Shown here one piece after another: positions 1 through 11,100 of a DNA stretch of 64,000 bases. The notes under the pieces were generated by a model. The model was not told the origin of the DNA. It did no database searches and saw nothing but the letters and a program-made list of their open reading frames with translations. Location: NCBI GenBank assembly GCA_013423325.1, contig BLJB01000005.1, positions 248,001 through 312,000 of the forward strand, in the 5' to 3' direction. Positions within the stretch are counted from its first letter, which is position 1; every line of letters begins with the position of its first letter. This stretch comes from Usnea hakonensis (taxonomy: Eukaryota; Ascomycota; Lecanoromycetes; Lecanorales; Parmeliaceae). Both the position numbers and the translations under genes were made by a program.

Positions 1-620
1 TGGAGGAGGCGCGTCTTGATCAGTGGTCGTAGTTCATTAGTGGGGACAGACTGGACGGTGGACTGACATACGGGTCTAGGGGATCTGCTGAACTCGAGGG
101 GTTCTGAAACCGCTCGTATCTGTTAAAGTAGACATAGGACATGGCCAGAGTTTCATCAGGTCTTGTGATACGTGTCAGCCAAAAGCGCATACGATCTCCG
201 AGGACGATGATCTCACAAGCGGAGGATATCTGCCATTGTATCCGTGAAACTCGTTCGATCTTTCGGAATAGGCATCTCTTTAGTCACGACGGCGTTTCTT
301 GAACTATCATGCAGCAGACGCCTGCAATGCGCGCGCCCTGAACGGGAGAGTAGCGAAGAACGCTTGAGGAAAAAGGTCTAGAGGTCTCACGGCGGTCAGG
401 CTTGAGCCCAACATATATTACTATCCATACCAGGCTCTTTCTTTCTGTGGACAAATTAGTGACGATGTTAGCGTGACTTATCATCAGCCAATCAATGCTC
501 GCTTATCTAAATCGATGATCTCTATCATTTCGTCCCGCAAATCTTTAGCCACCCGACATCGAACAAATAACCATTGCTCGCCTCACCTCACCTCTTCTTC
601 TTTACTACATATCCATCAAA
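1..620. other. Left-edge intergenic DNA, promoter side of nuo51
   Basis: No supportable gene is seen. Short ORFs on both strands lack recognisable domains and coding character. The last 100 bases are pyrimidine-rich and lead into the nuo51 start, so this stretch probably holds its promoter and 5' leader. Confidence 0.5.
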
Positions 621-2331
621 ATGATCACGTCGCGGACTGCCACACCTAAACCCCTCGGCGTTCTGTGTAAACGCATTCGCCCTTCAATCACTTCCACCGC
701 CCGGGTCAATGGATCCGCTCCTACACCAAAACGACAACAACGTAGAGGCCTAGCTACTGTACAAGATGCACCAGCACAGCCACCAAAGAGGACACATTTT
801 GGTGGACTCAAGGACCAAGACAGGATATTTCAAAACCTTTACGGGCATCATGGCGCGGATTTGAAGAGTGCGATGAAATACGGTGACTGGTATAAAACAA
901 AGGAGATAATACTGAAAGGCCACGACTGGGTTTGTCGGTCTGAAAACCAGGTCTGTTGATGCAAGTGCTAATCTGAGGATGATAGCTTATCTCTGAAATC
1001 AAAGCCTCAGGCCTCCGAGGTCGAGGTGGCGCTGGGTTTCCATCGGGAATGAAATGGGTGCGGATGGATGCCACCAATATTGTTTCAAAGCGCATGCTGA
1101 TCGTCATAGTCTTTCATGAATTTCAAGGACTGGGACAAAGACAACAAGCCCCGGTACCTCGTCGTAAATGCTGATGAGGGCGAACCTGGAACCTGCAAAG
1201 ACCGGGAGATCATGCGGAAAGACCCACACAAGCTCATTGAAGGATGTTTAGTGGCTGGTCGAGCAATGAATACCAGCGCTGCCTATATCTACATTCGAGG
1301 AGAGTTCTATCACGAGGCAACAGTCCTTCAGCGGGCGATCCAAGAAGCCTACAAAGCGGGCTTAATTGGAAAGAATGCATGTGGCAGTGGATACGACTTT
1401 GACGTGTACATCCATCGAGGAATGGGCGCCTATGTTTGCGGGGAGGAGACGTCTTTGATCGAGTCGCTGGAGGGCAAGCCTGGCAAGCCCCGCCTAAAGC
1501 CTCCGTTCCCAGCCTCTGTCGGTCTTTTCGGGTGCCCTTCAACCGTCGCCAATGTCGAAACTATCGCCGTTGCTCCCACAATCGTACGCCGAGGCGCTAG
1601 TTGGTTCAACTCTTTTGGGCGTGAGCGGAATGCTGGTACGAAGCTGTTCTGCATTTCTGGTCACGTCAACAACCCTTGCACAGTGGAGGAAGAAATGTCA
1701 ATTTCGCTCAAAGAGCTTATCGAGAAGCACGCTGGCGGCGTTAGAGGTGGCTGGGACAATCTGAAAGCCGTCATACCTGGTGGTTCTTCCACGCCCATTC
1801 TCCCAAAGAAAAGTTGTGATGAACAACTGATGGACTTTGATGCCCTCAAAGATAGCCAATCAGGACTGGGCACGGCGGCAGTCATCGTAATGGACAAGAG
1901 TGCGGACGTGGTCCGAGCCATATCACGATTGGCTTCGTTCTACAAACACGAGAGCTGCGGACAATGCACGCCGTGCCGAGAAGGCAGCAAGTGGACGGAG
2001 CAGATCATGAAGAGATTCGAGGCTGGTCAAGCAAGAGCGAGAGAAATCGACATGCTTCAAGAGTTGACGAAGCAGGTTGAAGGACACACTATCTGCGGTA
2101 CGTCCATTCTCAATTCCGTGCTACCACCCATCCAGACCACATACTGATACATCTTTTGCAGCCCTGGGCGAAGCCTTTGCGTGGCCATTACAAGGTCTAG
2201 TACGCCACTTCAGACCTGAACTCGAGCAACGAGTCAAAGGCTACGCCGAGACGCATGGCGGCGAAGCAAGAGCCGGTGGATGGGCTCACGACGCCCAGAA
2301 GCAAGGCATGCTTATTTCTCCAGGCCAGTAA
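621..2331 (+). CDS. nuo51: NADH:ubiquinone oxidoreductase 51-kDa subunit (complex I, NDUFV1/NuoF family)
   Basis: Mitochondrial complex I subunit that oxidises NADH through FMN and passes electrons to Fe-S cluster N3 in the matrix arm. Four exons: 621-929, 986-1057, 1110-2097 and 2162-2331, all with GT-AG introns of 52-64 nt and frame kept throughout (512 residues, the family's normal size). The basic N-terminus of about 45 residues is a plausible mitochondrial presequence. The glycine-rich GRGGAGFPSG FMN/NADH loop lies near residues 114-123 and is followed by VNADEGEPGTCKDRE. The N3 ligands are the CGQCTPC motif near residue 410 and the Cys of HTICALGEA near 457; the latter is created by splicing of exons 3 and 4. 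Residues identical to Neurospora NUO51 (from memory) run throughout. The ATG at 621 is the first in frame after the leader. Identification is secure; exon ends are manual. Confidence 0.96.
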
Positions 2332-3313
2332 AATTCTTTCAAGAAAAACAGCGTATATATCCGATTGGCGTTTTTGGGCGTTGGAGACAAGGCAGATGGC
2401 TCGTCTCGATCAACTAGCAATTGAACATCAAACTTTCTAAACATCGTTTTCCCTCGCTGAGACGGCTCGTACTAACTGAAGCGAAAGTCCCTTACACCAC
2501 ATGATAACTCGCATCCTTCTGAACCTCCTGATACTAGCTTTTTCTGCCGCCAGCACACCCTATCTACCTACCTACTCAAAGTACTTCTAGTACATGCTAG
2601 AAAGCCTCTAGTGAATGAATAATTCCACTTCGTCGTATACACCGTTTCGCGATACTGAATACGCTCGAAAAATAGACCATGTAGATTCCCTCAAAACTAT
2701 CTAATATATATTCCTTCAAACATCCGCGCGCTACGTACTACAGCAAGCCTATACTCTATAGCCTGGAGAGATGAGTGACTGGGATGAATGAGTTGAATCT
2801 TCGGTGGTTGGTAAATATGAGTGCATCAGGTATGTTGGTTGCCAACTTATGTTTGCGACTATTCAAAATACGTGTCGAAAATGGTTGCTATAGGTAGGTA
2901 GGGTCCAATGAGATCGAGAGAAGGGATCGCTATGTTGTAATCTGGGTAGATCTGGGATGAGGAAGGGGGGATGGATATGGGGCGCGAAGGGGTGACGGGA
3001 AAAGGGGGGTTGTATGTAGGGGGAGCAGAGTGCACGATTGTAACTTCGTTCGTGTATGTGTGTGTATGTGTGCGTGGAGAAAATCGTAATGGGGGCCCAT
3101 AGAAAAGTAGAAAAAGCCAGTTGCAATAGGTGTCCTGGGGACAAAAGCACATGACATAATTTTATAAAACTTGCCATGTCGACATGGCGGCTTATGGCGA
3201 GTATCTTCTCGTCTACTGAACAGACGATCGTATTTACAACGCAAAACTTTAGGAGGGGTATCATCCTAGACTCACCAGTCAAGCCACCTGAACCCAACGC
3301 CAAATGATACGTG
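2332..3313. other. Intergenic, between two convergent 3' ends
   Basis: Contains the 3' flanks of nuo51 (+) and the SNF2 gene (-). From about 2930 to 3110 the + strand is G-rich, and 3051-3075 is a GT-type microsatellite. A minus-strand ORF at 2863-3360 overlaps the end of the SNF2 gene in another frame and looks like a shadow. No gene is supported. Confidence 0.5.
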
Positions 3314-6300
3314 CTAGACCGTGGAAGCACTGCCGCCAAACAAGCTTTGGGTGGGCTCATCTTCGCTGATGTTCAAACTGAAGCCTACCCTTTTCCGAGG
3401 ACGGGCATCGGCCTGTCTTGAAGGAGGCTGATGCACCGAGGTTGCTGTTGGCACATTATCATCATCAGAGCCAGAGATGCCAAAGTCGCGAAAAGTAACC
3501 TTTGCTGGTTTTCTTCTAAGGAGAGGTGATGTCGTAAGGTCAGATAGATACTCTAAATCTCTCTCCCCTTTTCGTGACGCATCGTCAGCCGTCGAGCTTT
3601 CAGGCGCATCGGTGTCTCCTATGGCTGGAAAGGGAATATTTGCTGCTCTCTTCCTGGGAGATGGCGGTCCACACAACTCCGGAGCATGCTCAGAGTCGCT
3701 CCTTCGTTTGCGTGTCTTGTCCTGCGCCACTGAAGTTTCTGCCAGATCAGTTTCTCTAAGAAAAGCAAGAGTAGATTTCCCTGAGCTTTCTCCAGAAGGA
3801 GGCAACTCTCTCTGATTCGGTGCATAGTCTGGCACCAAAATGTCAGGTTGCCGCTTTCGACTCGGTTTCTTCGATTGTGATGAGTCCAAGATTAGATCTG
3901 CGTCTGGATCGTTCAGCGTTCTATCGCTGTTGGTAGCTCGCCCAAAGAGTTTTTGGGAGGCCGACAACTTTGCTACATGCTTATTGACATCATGCATGTG
4001 CTCCCTCGAAAGCGGAATGAATTGGGCGTTCTTGATAATGGTGCTCATAGTGTCATCGTCTAGGAGACTTTTCTCAGCCTTCTGATGCTCTTGTACAGTC
4101 ATACCCTTCCTTCTCTGAAGCATTTGATCCTCCAGAGTGTCTTTAAGGACGAGCGTTTCCACGTAGACTGGTCGTAGTTGTCCAATACGATGAGCACGCT
4201 TAATCGCCTGAGCTTCGACATTAGGTTGCCAAACAGGATTGACGAAAAAGACGCGTGATGCAGTGGCAATGTGAAGGCCATGTGCTGCTAGATGCACATT
4301 CATGAGGAGGACACGAAAAGTCTCAGTAGTATTGAAGGTGGTTATGTAGGCATTCTGACGTTCCAGAGATAGTGTTCTAGTGTAGATCAGGTACCGAACG
4401 TCGACAAGATCAAGGGCCTGAGCTATGTAGTATGCAATATGGTCCCCTTCGTAGAAGATCAAGATCTTTTCGTCCAGGTGGAGTGCGATGACTCTATCGA
4501 GTAGATAGCTCAGCTTGGCGGATGCGGTACCACTGATTGTACTCCTTGCTAAGGGTGAGCCAGGTGGAAAGGGATCTACGGCTTCCTCGTTCCGGAGGGA
4601 TTTGAGGGCAGATTTGAGAGCCGGCTTTACATTTGGTAACTTGCCAGATTCCGATGTGGTGGATTGGGGGGTTTTGATATTTCTAGGACTCGGATGGGCT
4701 TTCTCTTGAGATGCAGTCTGCTTCTCGGTCAATCTCGGCGCTCCATTGGGTCCCAATTTCGACTTCTTCCGAGGGTTTCTTCTAGCATTACTTCCCTCTT
4801 CATCAGGCTCATAGCCTGGAAGTGGCCGTGCAGCTTGCTGCTGTAATTCATGCCACAACTTCTGCATGGTAGAGATCCCTTTGGCTGTTAGACCGTGGGT
4901 AAGATTACCCACATAAAGATGGCCGTCCACCCAGCGCTGGGCTACGCTGAGCTGTGTAGTTCCAACGAGTAGTGGCCCATCTCTAGTCCTGGGTACTAAT
5001 GACCAAGCATCTTGAGCATCTTTAGGGAAATGGTCGACGAACATACCCATCTCATGCAAGTCGGCGAACGACCTCCATGAGGGTGATTCTAGGGCAATTT
5101 CTCCAATTCCTATTGCCTGCTTTAATAAAAAGTGATCATTCTCTTTGCAGGCAGGTACAGAATCTCCATTCTTCTCGAGATATGCTCGCGAAACTTTGAT
5201 GGTTTCGGCAATGTCACCTGGGGAGAAGCTTGTCCAGTAGAACCCAGATTGTCGTAAATTGTTGATCACCTGATTGAGTGCTCTTTTGTTCCTTTTGTGA
5301 AACATGTAATCTTCGTCGACGCGCTCGGATGTCACTGCATTGGCAGTCAAAGTTAGGATAAAGAGATTTAGGCTGAGTTTGTCGTGCCAGCTTGGTTGCA
5401 AGTAGACGACGTTATTATGTAATGGTGGTATGTGTATGTCTGCTTCGACATCTTCAATCCGATGACGCACAACAAGACTGTCCAATAATGTCTTTAGTGA
5501 TCCAGCTTTCCTTCGTCCATCAATGTAGGGCATGATGTACTTGGACCATGAGGCAGGATCATGCTCTTTGCTATTGGCCCATGGCTTTACCTGCAGAAAT
5601 CCCGATACAATGAGGCCCAATTTCTCAAGATCTTTCCTTTCTTGGACCAGAGCAGACTCTCTTCTGCGGGCTTCGAGCAAATCCGCATTGGCCAAATGAT
5701 GGGTACCCGGCGTAGCATGTGAAGTCTCAAAAGTCGCTGTTCCGACCTCGACGCCTAGGAGTCCATTCGCAGGTGTACCGCTTACAATCCATTTTCTATC
5801 CACGTAGAGTTTCTGTAGTGCATAGTAGGTACTGTTTCTATGTCCTGATGAGGAGAAACCATGGCCTTCATCCATGATGATTCGCAAAAAGTGGACCTCC
5901 AGTAGTGGCGATTGACGCTCTAGATCTATGGAACAGCGACAGTCTTCGTCGAGAGAGCAATTACAGCCACCTATCAAAATCATGAGTCAGCAATAATGTT
6001 TGGAAGTAGGAAATCAAGTGCTAAGACATCCATTCGCTCGCAATGTACATACCTTGGGACTTAGACTTGGACCGGGCTTTAGCAGTACCTTTAGGGACAA
6101 TTTCCTGGTCAAATCGCTGTCTCGACATGAGGATGATATCGTATTGCATCAGGGTGCGTGCTGGCGGAACTTGGACTGTGTCAGAATCTAGGTAGAATAC
6201 CTTGAGAGCCTGATCTTCGACATGCAAGCTGATCTCGTCCTTCCATTGGCTCAAAAGATTTTGAGGCACCATGATCAAAGTAGCGGTGGTGAGGGGTATC

Positions 6301-7705
6301 GTCTTTCCTCCCCGGACTTGTGATGGACGGTGACTGCGTCTGGTCATTGGGGGGGAGATGACGTAGGAGCTAACATTATCTTCCAAAAGAGCAAGACAAT
6401 TGTTATGGTCTTCGCCTGTGTGGGATAGATCTTGGAAGATGGCCCTCCAAGGTACTTGAGAACGATTGACAGCAACTGCTGCCATTTGCATAAGCGAACC
6501 AACTTTTGATCGCACGGGGAACAGTCCAAGAGAGTGTTCGGGGGGAATGTCGGGCCAGTTCCCCTTGGTGGCTAGTTGATTACAATCAGCTGGGAGAGAA
6601 TCTCGAATAACAGCGACAAAGAGAAATTACCAAGAATTATGGCTAAACAGATCAGTGTCTTGCCAAGACCCATAGATTCGCCCAGTATGCCGCCACGTGC
6701 CTCCTCATATGTCCTTTTGTCGCGAAGTAAGACGCCTGTCTCTCTATCGTAGTAGAACTCCTGTCCAGTAGGTCCAACCAAAGATTGGAATCTCGGATCT
6801 AATGCCCTTTCGGGCTCAACCTCCCTCTTAATCATCGAAGCGACTGTACGCCTTTGGTATGGATAGAGCTTAGTCCTTAGACCTCGTAGTTCATCGGAGT
6901 AAAGAACAGACTGGATGGCTTCATTGGATATGGGACACGATACGGACGAAGGTCGTATAGCTGGAGAAGGTATGGTGTTGAAAATGTAAAAAAGCGAGTC
7001 GTTGTTGCTTGACTCTCCATTGTATTGCTCGATGTTGTCTTCAGATTGATTTTGCCCTTCCCAAGATAGACAAGATCTGTCTACCTCATTCAACAGCCTC
7101 ATTGAATGATTTCGAAGATTGTTATTATCCCTATTTACATAACGTCTTCCAACATCATCAGGCAGGATGTAAATCCTTATTGTGGCTAGATCTCCTCTCC
7201 TTTGATGTATCCGCGCAAGAACCCGGACCCAATTGGCATTGGCCAAAATGCGAGCGGAAAACGCTGGATGTGAAGCTTTCTGATCGCAGTAATCATGAAA
7301 TGCCAACCAGAGTTCGTTCGACTCTGTCCAGCGTGTCTGGTGAAGATAGGCTCCGCCGCCAATGCAAGGTTGTAATGTCAGGCTACCCAGCACGATATAA
7401 TTCCCGAGATCCTCCAAGAACGCTTTCTTGCCATCTTCATCTGCGCTTGGTTTTGATTGTGCTACCAGATTCAGCTTGTTGGGGCTCTCAGCAATGTGAG
7501 TTTCCGGATCTGGAGTTGTGGAGCTTGACTGGCCAGAAGCCTCGGAAGAAATCTCTTCAGAGGTGGTCCGTGTAGACTTTGACGTGGAGGTCTGATGATA
7601 GAATGATTAGATTGGTTCATGGAGGTAGCTGATGTGCCCTACTCGAGAACCTCCGCTTGAGTGACCCAACGCCGACAATGGCTGCTTCCCAAAGGAAGCG
7701 CCCAT
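3314..7705 (-). CDS. SNF2-family DNA-dependent ATPase/helicase-like protein
   Basis: Nuclear SF2 ATPase of the SNF2 class, expected to remodel chromatin or DNA-protein complexes. Proposed exons (minus order): 7705-7643, 7591-6631, 6571-6053 and 5970-3314, giving 1399 residues in one continuous frame. Motif I is GGILGESMGLGKT near residues 321-333. Motif II is MDEGH near 542-546. The helicase C-terminal half (about 990-1145) shows KILIFYEGDHIAYYIAQAL and the motif VI region AIKRAHRIGQLRP. A long, partly basic insert with KKSK and RKRA-type stretches separates the two lobes, and a disordered tail of about 230 residues with possible nuclear localisation signals (KKPSRKRQ) follows. No clear RING finger is visible, although CNCSLDEDCRC lies just before motif II. 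The first 21-residue exon is inferred from a good GT-AG intron and is the least certain part. Which SNF2 subfamily it belongs to is not resolved. Confidence 0.88.
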
Positions 7706-8122
7706 AGCGAGGGGAATCTGAGTCGTCCAACAGATTCAACGAGCGTTACCGTACCAAAGAACCCGCTGGACGTACATATTGTAAGCCCAGAAAGAGATAA
7801 TTGAGTCAAGGAACGACTACTCTCAGCTTATCTTATCTTAGCGTCACTGCGTCTTGGCAAGCTGTGAGATGCATAACGTAATTCCATGGCGCAAGCAGGC
7901 ATGTACGAGGGGTACCTAATATACCGAGCAAATTCTTGGGCGTTACCAGCCTTTAAACGTTATCTACAAGAATATTACGCTATGCTAAGAAGGTGACAAG
8001 CTTAGCCATTCACTCGCTGCGCCAATGTAACCGCTGAAATAAATGAGCCGCCACTGCAACAAGAAGTGTGTCGGACCTCGCGCTCCTGCTCAATCAAACG
8101 ACGTCACTCCTTGAAGGTATGC
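7706..8122. other. Intergenic: SNF2 promoter side and NUP145 3' flank
   Basis: Both neighbours lie on the minus strand, so this interval carries the 5' region of the SNF2 gene and the 3' end of NUP145. I see no ORF or RNA gene here. Confidence 0.45.
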
Positions 8123-11100
8123 CTATGTACCGCCCGTCATGACAGCTTTGTAGTATTGTAAGCTCAGATCCATCGTATGCTTCAAATAAGCGTCCTCGCT
8201 GAGGGGCAGCTGTAGGACTTTTGCACCTTCCATACCCTTTCCCCAAATGTCAGCATTATCCGTCTGTAGCAGCACCGTACAACGACTGACCTTCTGCTTC
8301 ATAGCCAGCACTTCTTTGCCGACCAACGCACTTATCTCTTGCACGGCAACCGTCTCCTTCAGTTCTCGCTTCCCACCTCGCATCATGTTCGGTAGCGCGC
8401 CTAAAAGCCTCAGGAGCAGTTCTTCCTTTTCGTCTGCCTTGACCCCCTTCATCAAGCTTAAATAGTCTTCGTAGACCTGGCCGCCCATCCCCCATTCCGA
8501 GACTTGCTCTCTGCAATCTTTGAAGTTGTCGAGCACACTTTGCAATTTATCCCAGTCTTGCTCCACCACAGCCGATGGGCCTACTTCTTTTTGGAACACT
8601 TCGTGAGCTTCTTTCCAGTCCTGCGCTTTGACTAAGAACTCAACCTCTTGAAGATGATCTTGCAGGACACTCCGGGCATATAGCGCTTTGGCCTCCCATA
8701 TCCACGCGACCGGTATCTTACACACTTCGGTCAGGGTTTGAAAGAGATCGCTGTTCGTGTCGCTCGAAATTGCTTCAGCGTGCTGAACCAAGAGAGACTG
8801 TATTGCCGAGTGACGTTGACGGTAGGAGGACAGGTGGAGGAGAGAGAAAAGAGACCAGTACCATTCGCCAGCTGAGTCTAGCTGAACAGCAAAACTTTGG
8901 GCAAGGTAGTCGGCTTTCGATGGGTCAGAGAGGGCAGGGAAGCGTGCGGTGATCGCGTGGTAAAGTTGAAAAGAAAGGCGAGCGTCGATGGGATTTCCAG
9001 TAATGTTTTCGGGAGCCAAGATACCAGCGAGAGAATTAGTAGGAAGGGCGGATCTCGAGGCGGCAAAGATTTTGAGAAGACCCCACAGGATGTCCTCGCG
9101 CTGGGCAGCCCTGGTATCGTCCCAAGGAGCGCCTGTGTTCTTTTCAACGAACCAAGGCACCGGCTTTTTGCCCTCGTCGGACCGAAGGTCGTGCTCGAAA
9201 TTTACGACTGCAGCTTCGATGGGGTCTTCTGCAAGGATGGAGTAAAAAAGCCTCAGCCCGAATGCTCGCTTCCAGTCCAATTCGAATCGTTCACTGATGA
9301 CAAAGGTCTTTGCTCTATCTTCAGACGGGCCCTTCTTCCCCTCACAGACACATGTGTCGCCAGCAAGCAAAGAGTATAAGGCGCGTAAAGGCTCCGTGAT
9401 CTCGGATAGCACGTTTAGCTCCCGCCACTTTGCAATCTGAGCAGTCATATCGTCGCGCATGATTTGATCACCACCTATTTGGGCAACCAGGGTCGCCAAC
9501 CGAAAGTCTTTGCCTTGCACAAGCGCGTCACAAGCTTCCACGATGTTGTTTGCTGAAAGGTGAGCGATCGCGCGCTCTTCGGCATTTGGTGCTGCACTGA
9601 CAGCCTTCATCGCTGTCTCCTGACACTGTCGCTTCCAGAAATGAATAAGACGGTCTTTGCGGATGCGAGGTTCGTAGGTAGCTTTATGAGCTCCGGGCAC
9701 ACCATAGGCTTCGGAGTTTTGGTCATCAAAAAGGATAGACGCGAGCTCCCAAACAGATTGCTCGTATTGCGAAGGTGGTTGGACGAGTGACGCAATGTTC
9801 TTGAACGGAGTTTGTTGAAGTTTCGCCATTGGCACTCCGTGGTCAAGGGTGAATTTAGTACGAGATTGTTGTTGTGCGAGAGTAGCTGGATCAAGCTAAG
9901 CGTTTGATCAGCAAAACTTGTGTTGAATTGGAGAACAGAGCGCACTTACGTTGGGAGTCTGGGCGAACTTGGCAAATCGAATGTCCCTCCCTTCAGACAC
10001 AATGGTACCCTTCTGGTTTCGCAAGATTGGATCCTTATGAACAGATTTATTGCTGGAGTTACCCACTTTACCAGGTATCGCATAAAGTAACGTTTCTCCT
10101 GGGCCCCAAGCTGGTTTAAAAGAGTCGCGCCATTCTTTTTCCATTTCCTGTTGTTTGGGTGTCATGTTGCTCATAGCGTTTTTATCATCATTCGGTTTCT
10201 TGGAGTAGGGCCACTAAACGCGAACAGAAGTTAAGCTTTCAGGTCTTTTCATTCATTACTACATACATAATCAAAGTGAAGCCATGCGCGATCCTGCAGT
10301 CTCTTGGAAGTCATGCTAAGAGCAACGCCCAGATGTACGATCATGAATGAGGAAAGGGGTTCACACCTTCACACCGTTCTCCTTCGCAGCTTGCTCGGCG
10401 ATCCGCCCATTCCTCCTTGATTGCTCCTGCCCGAACAACGAATTCATCAAATCGATCGGTGTTGACAATTTAGATCCTTTGCCTTTCCCACTCAATTTTG
10501 CATTTGGTGTATTTTTCTCATCCACATCGCGGTCCTTCAATAAGTGCGCCTGCGTCTCGCGAAGAGCTTGTCGGTCTTGCTTTTTTGGGCTAATAGTGCG
10601 TTGTAATTCTTCTGCCCAGTCACCATGGACGTTGACTGTCCCTTTCCCTGGCGTACCGTAGCCGAGCTGGAGAAGGGATTTGGGCGGGCCTTCGTCTAGA
10701 ATCGGCGAGGGAAACGCTCCGGCCATCTCCATCTCCGTATCCTCATCCTCATCCTCACCACGAATCGCAAGGGATCGATCGCCAATTCCATCATTTTCAT
10801 GCTGAATTTCGCTTGGCTCGTCTTCACCACTATCGGATGGCGAAACGGCCAAGCCCTCTTCTAAAAAAGACCCGTCCTTGTAAATTGATTCTGCCTTCTC
10901 CTGTTCATCGTCGAGGATTTCTTCGTGGTCCTCAAACGCACCTGGTAGGATTTTCTTTCTCCGAAACTCAAAGGTGTCTTCCGGACTTGAGATGATACCG
11001 GAGGACTCATTGCCGGAACCGACGGAGCCATGTGTGAGAATAGTTGCTGTTGGTGTACGGTCACTCCTTAGTGCCCGTGACACTGGCGTCGGTGTCTCCG

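Noticed and set aside
2863..3360. 165-codon minus ORF overlapping the SNF2 stop
   Set aside because: It lies in another frame of the SNF2 3' end and the GT-rich flank, with no recognisable domain.
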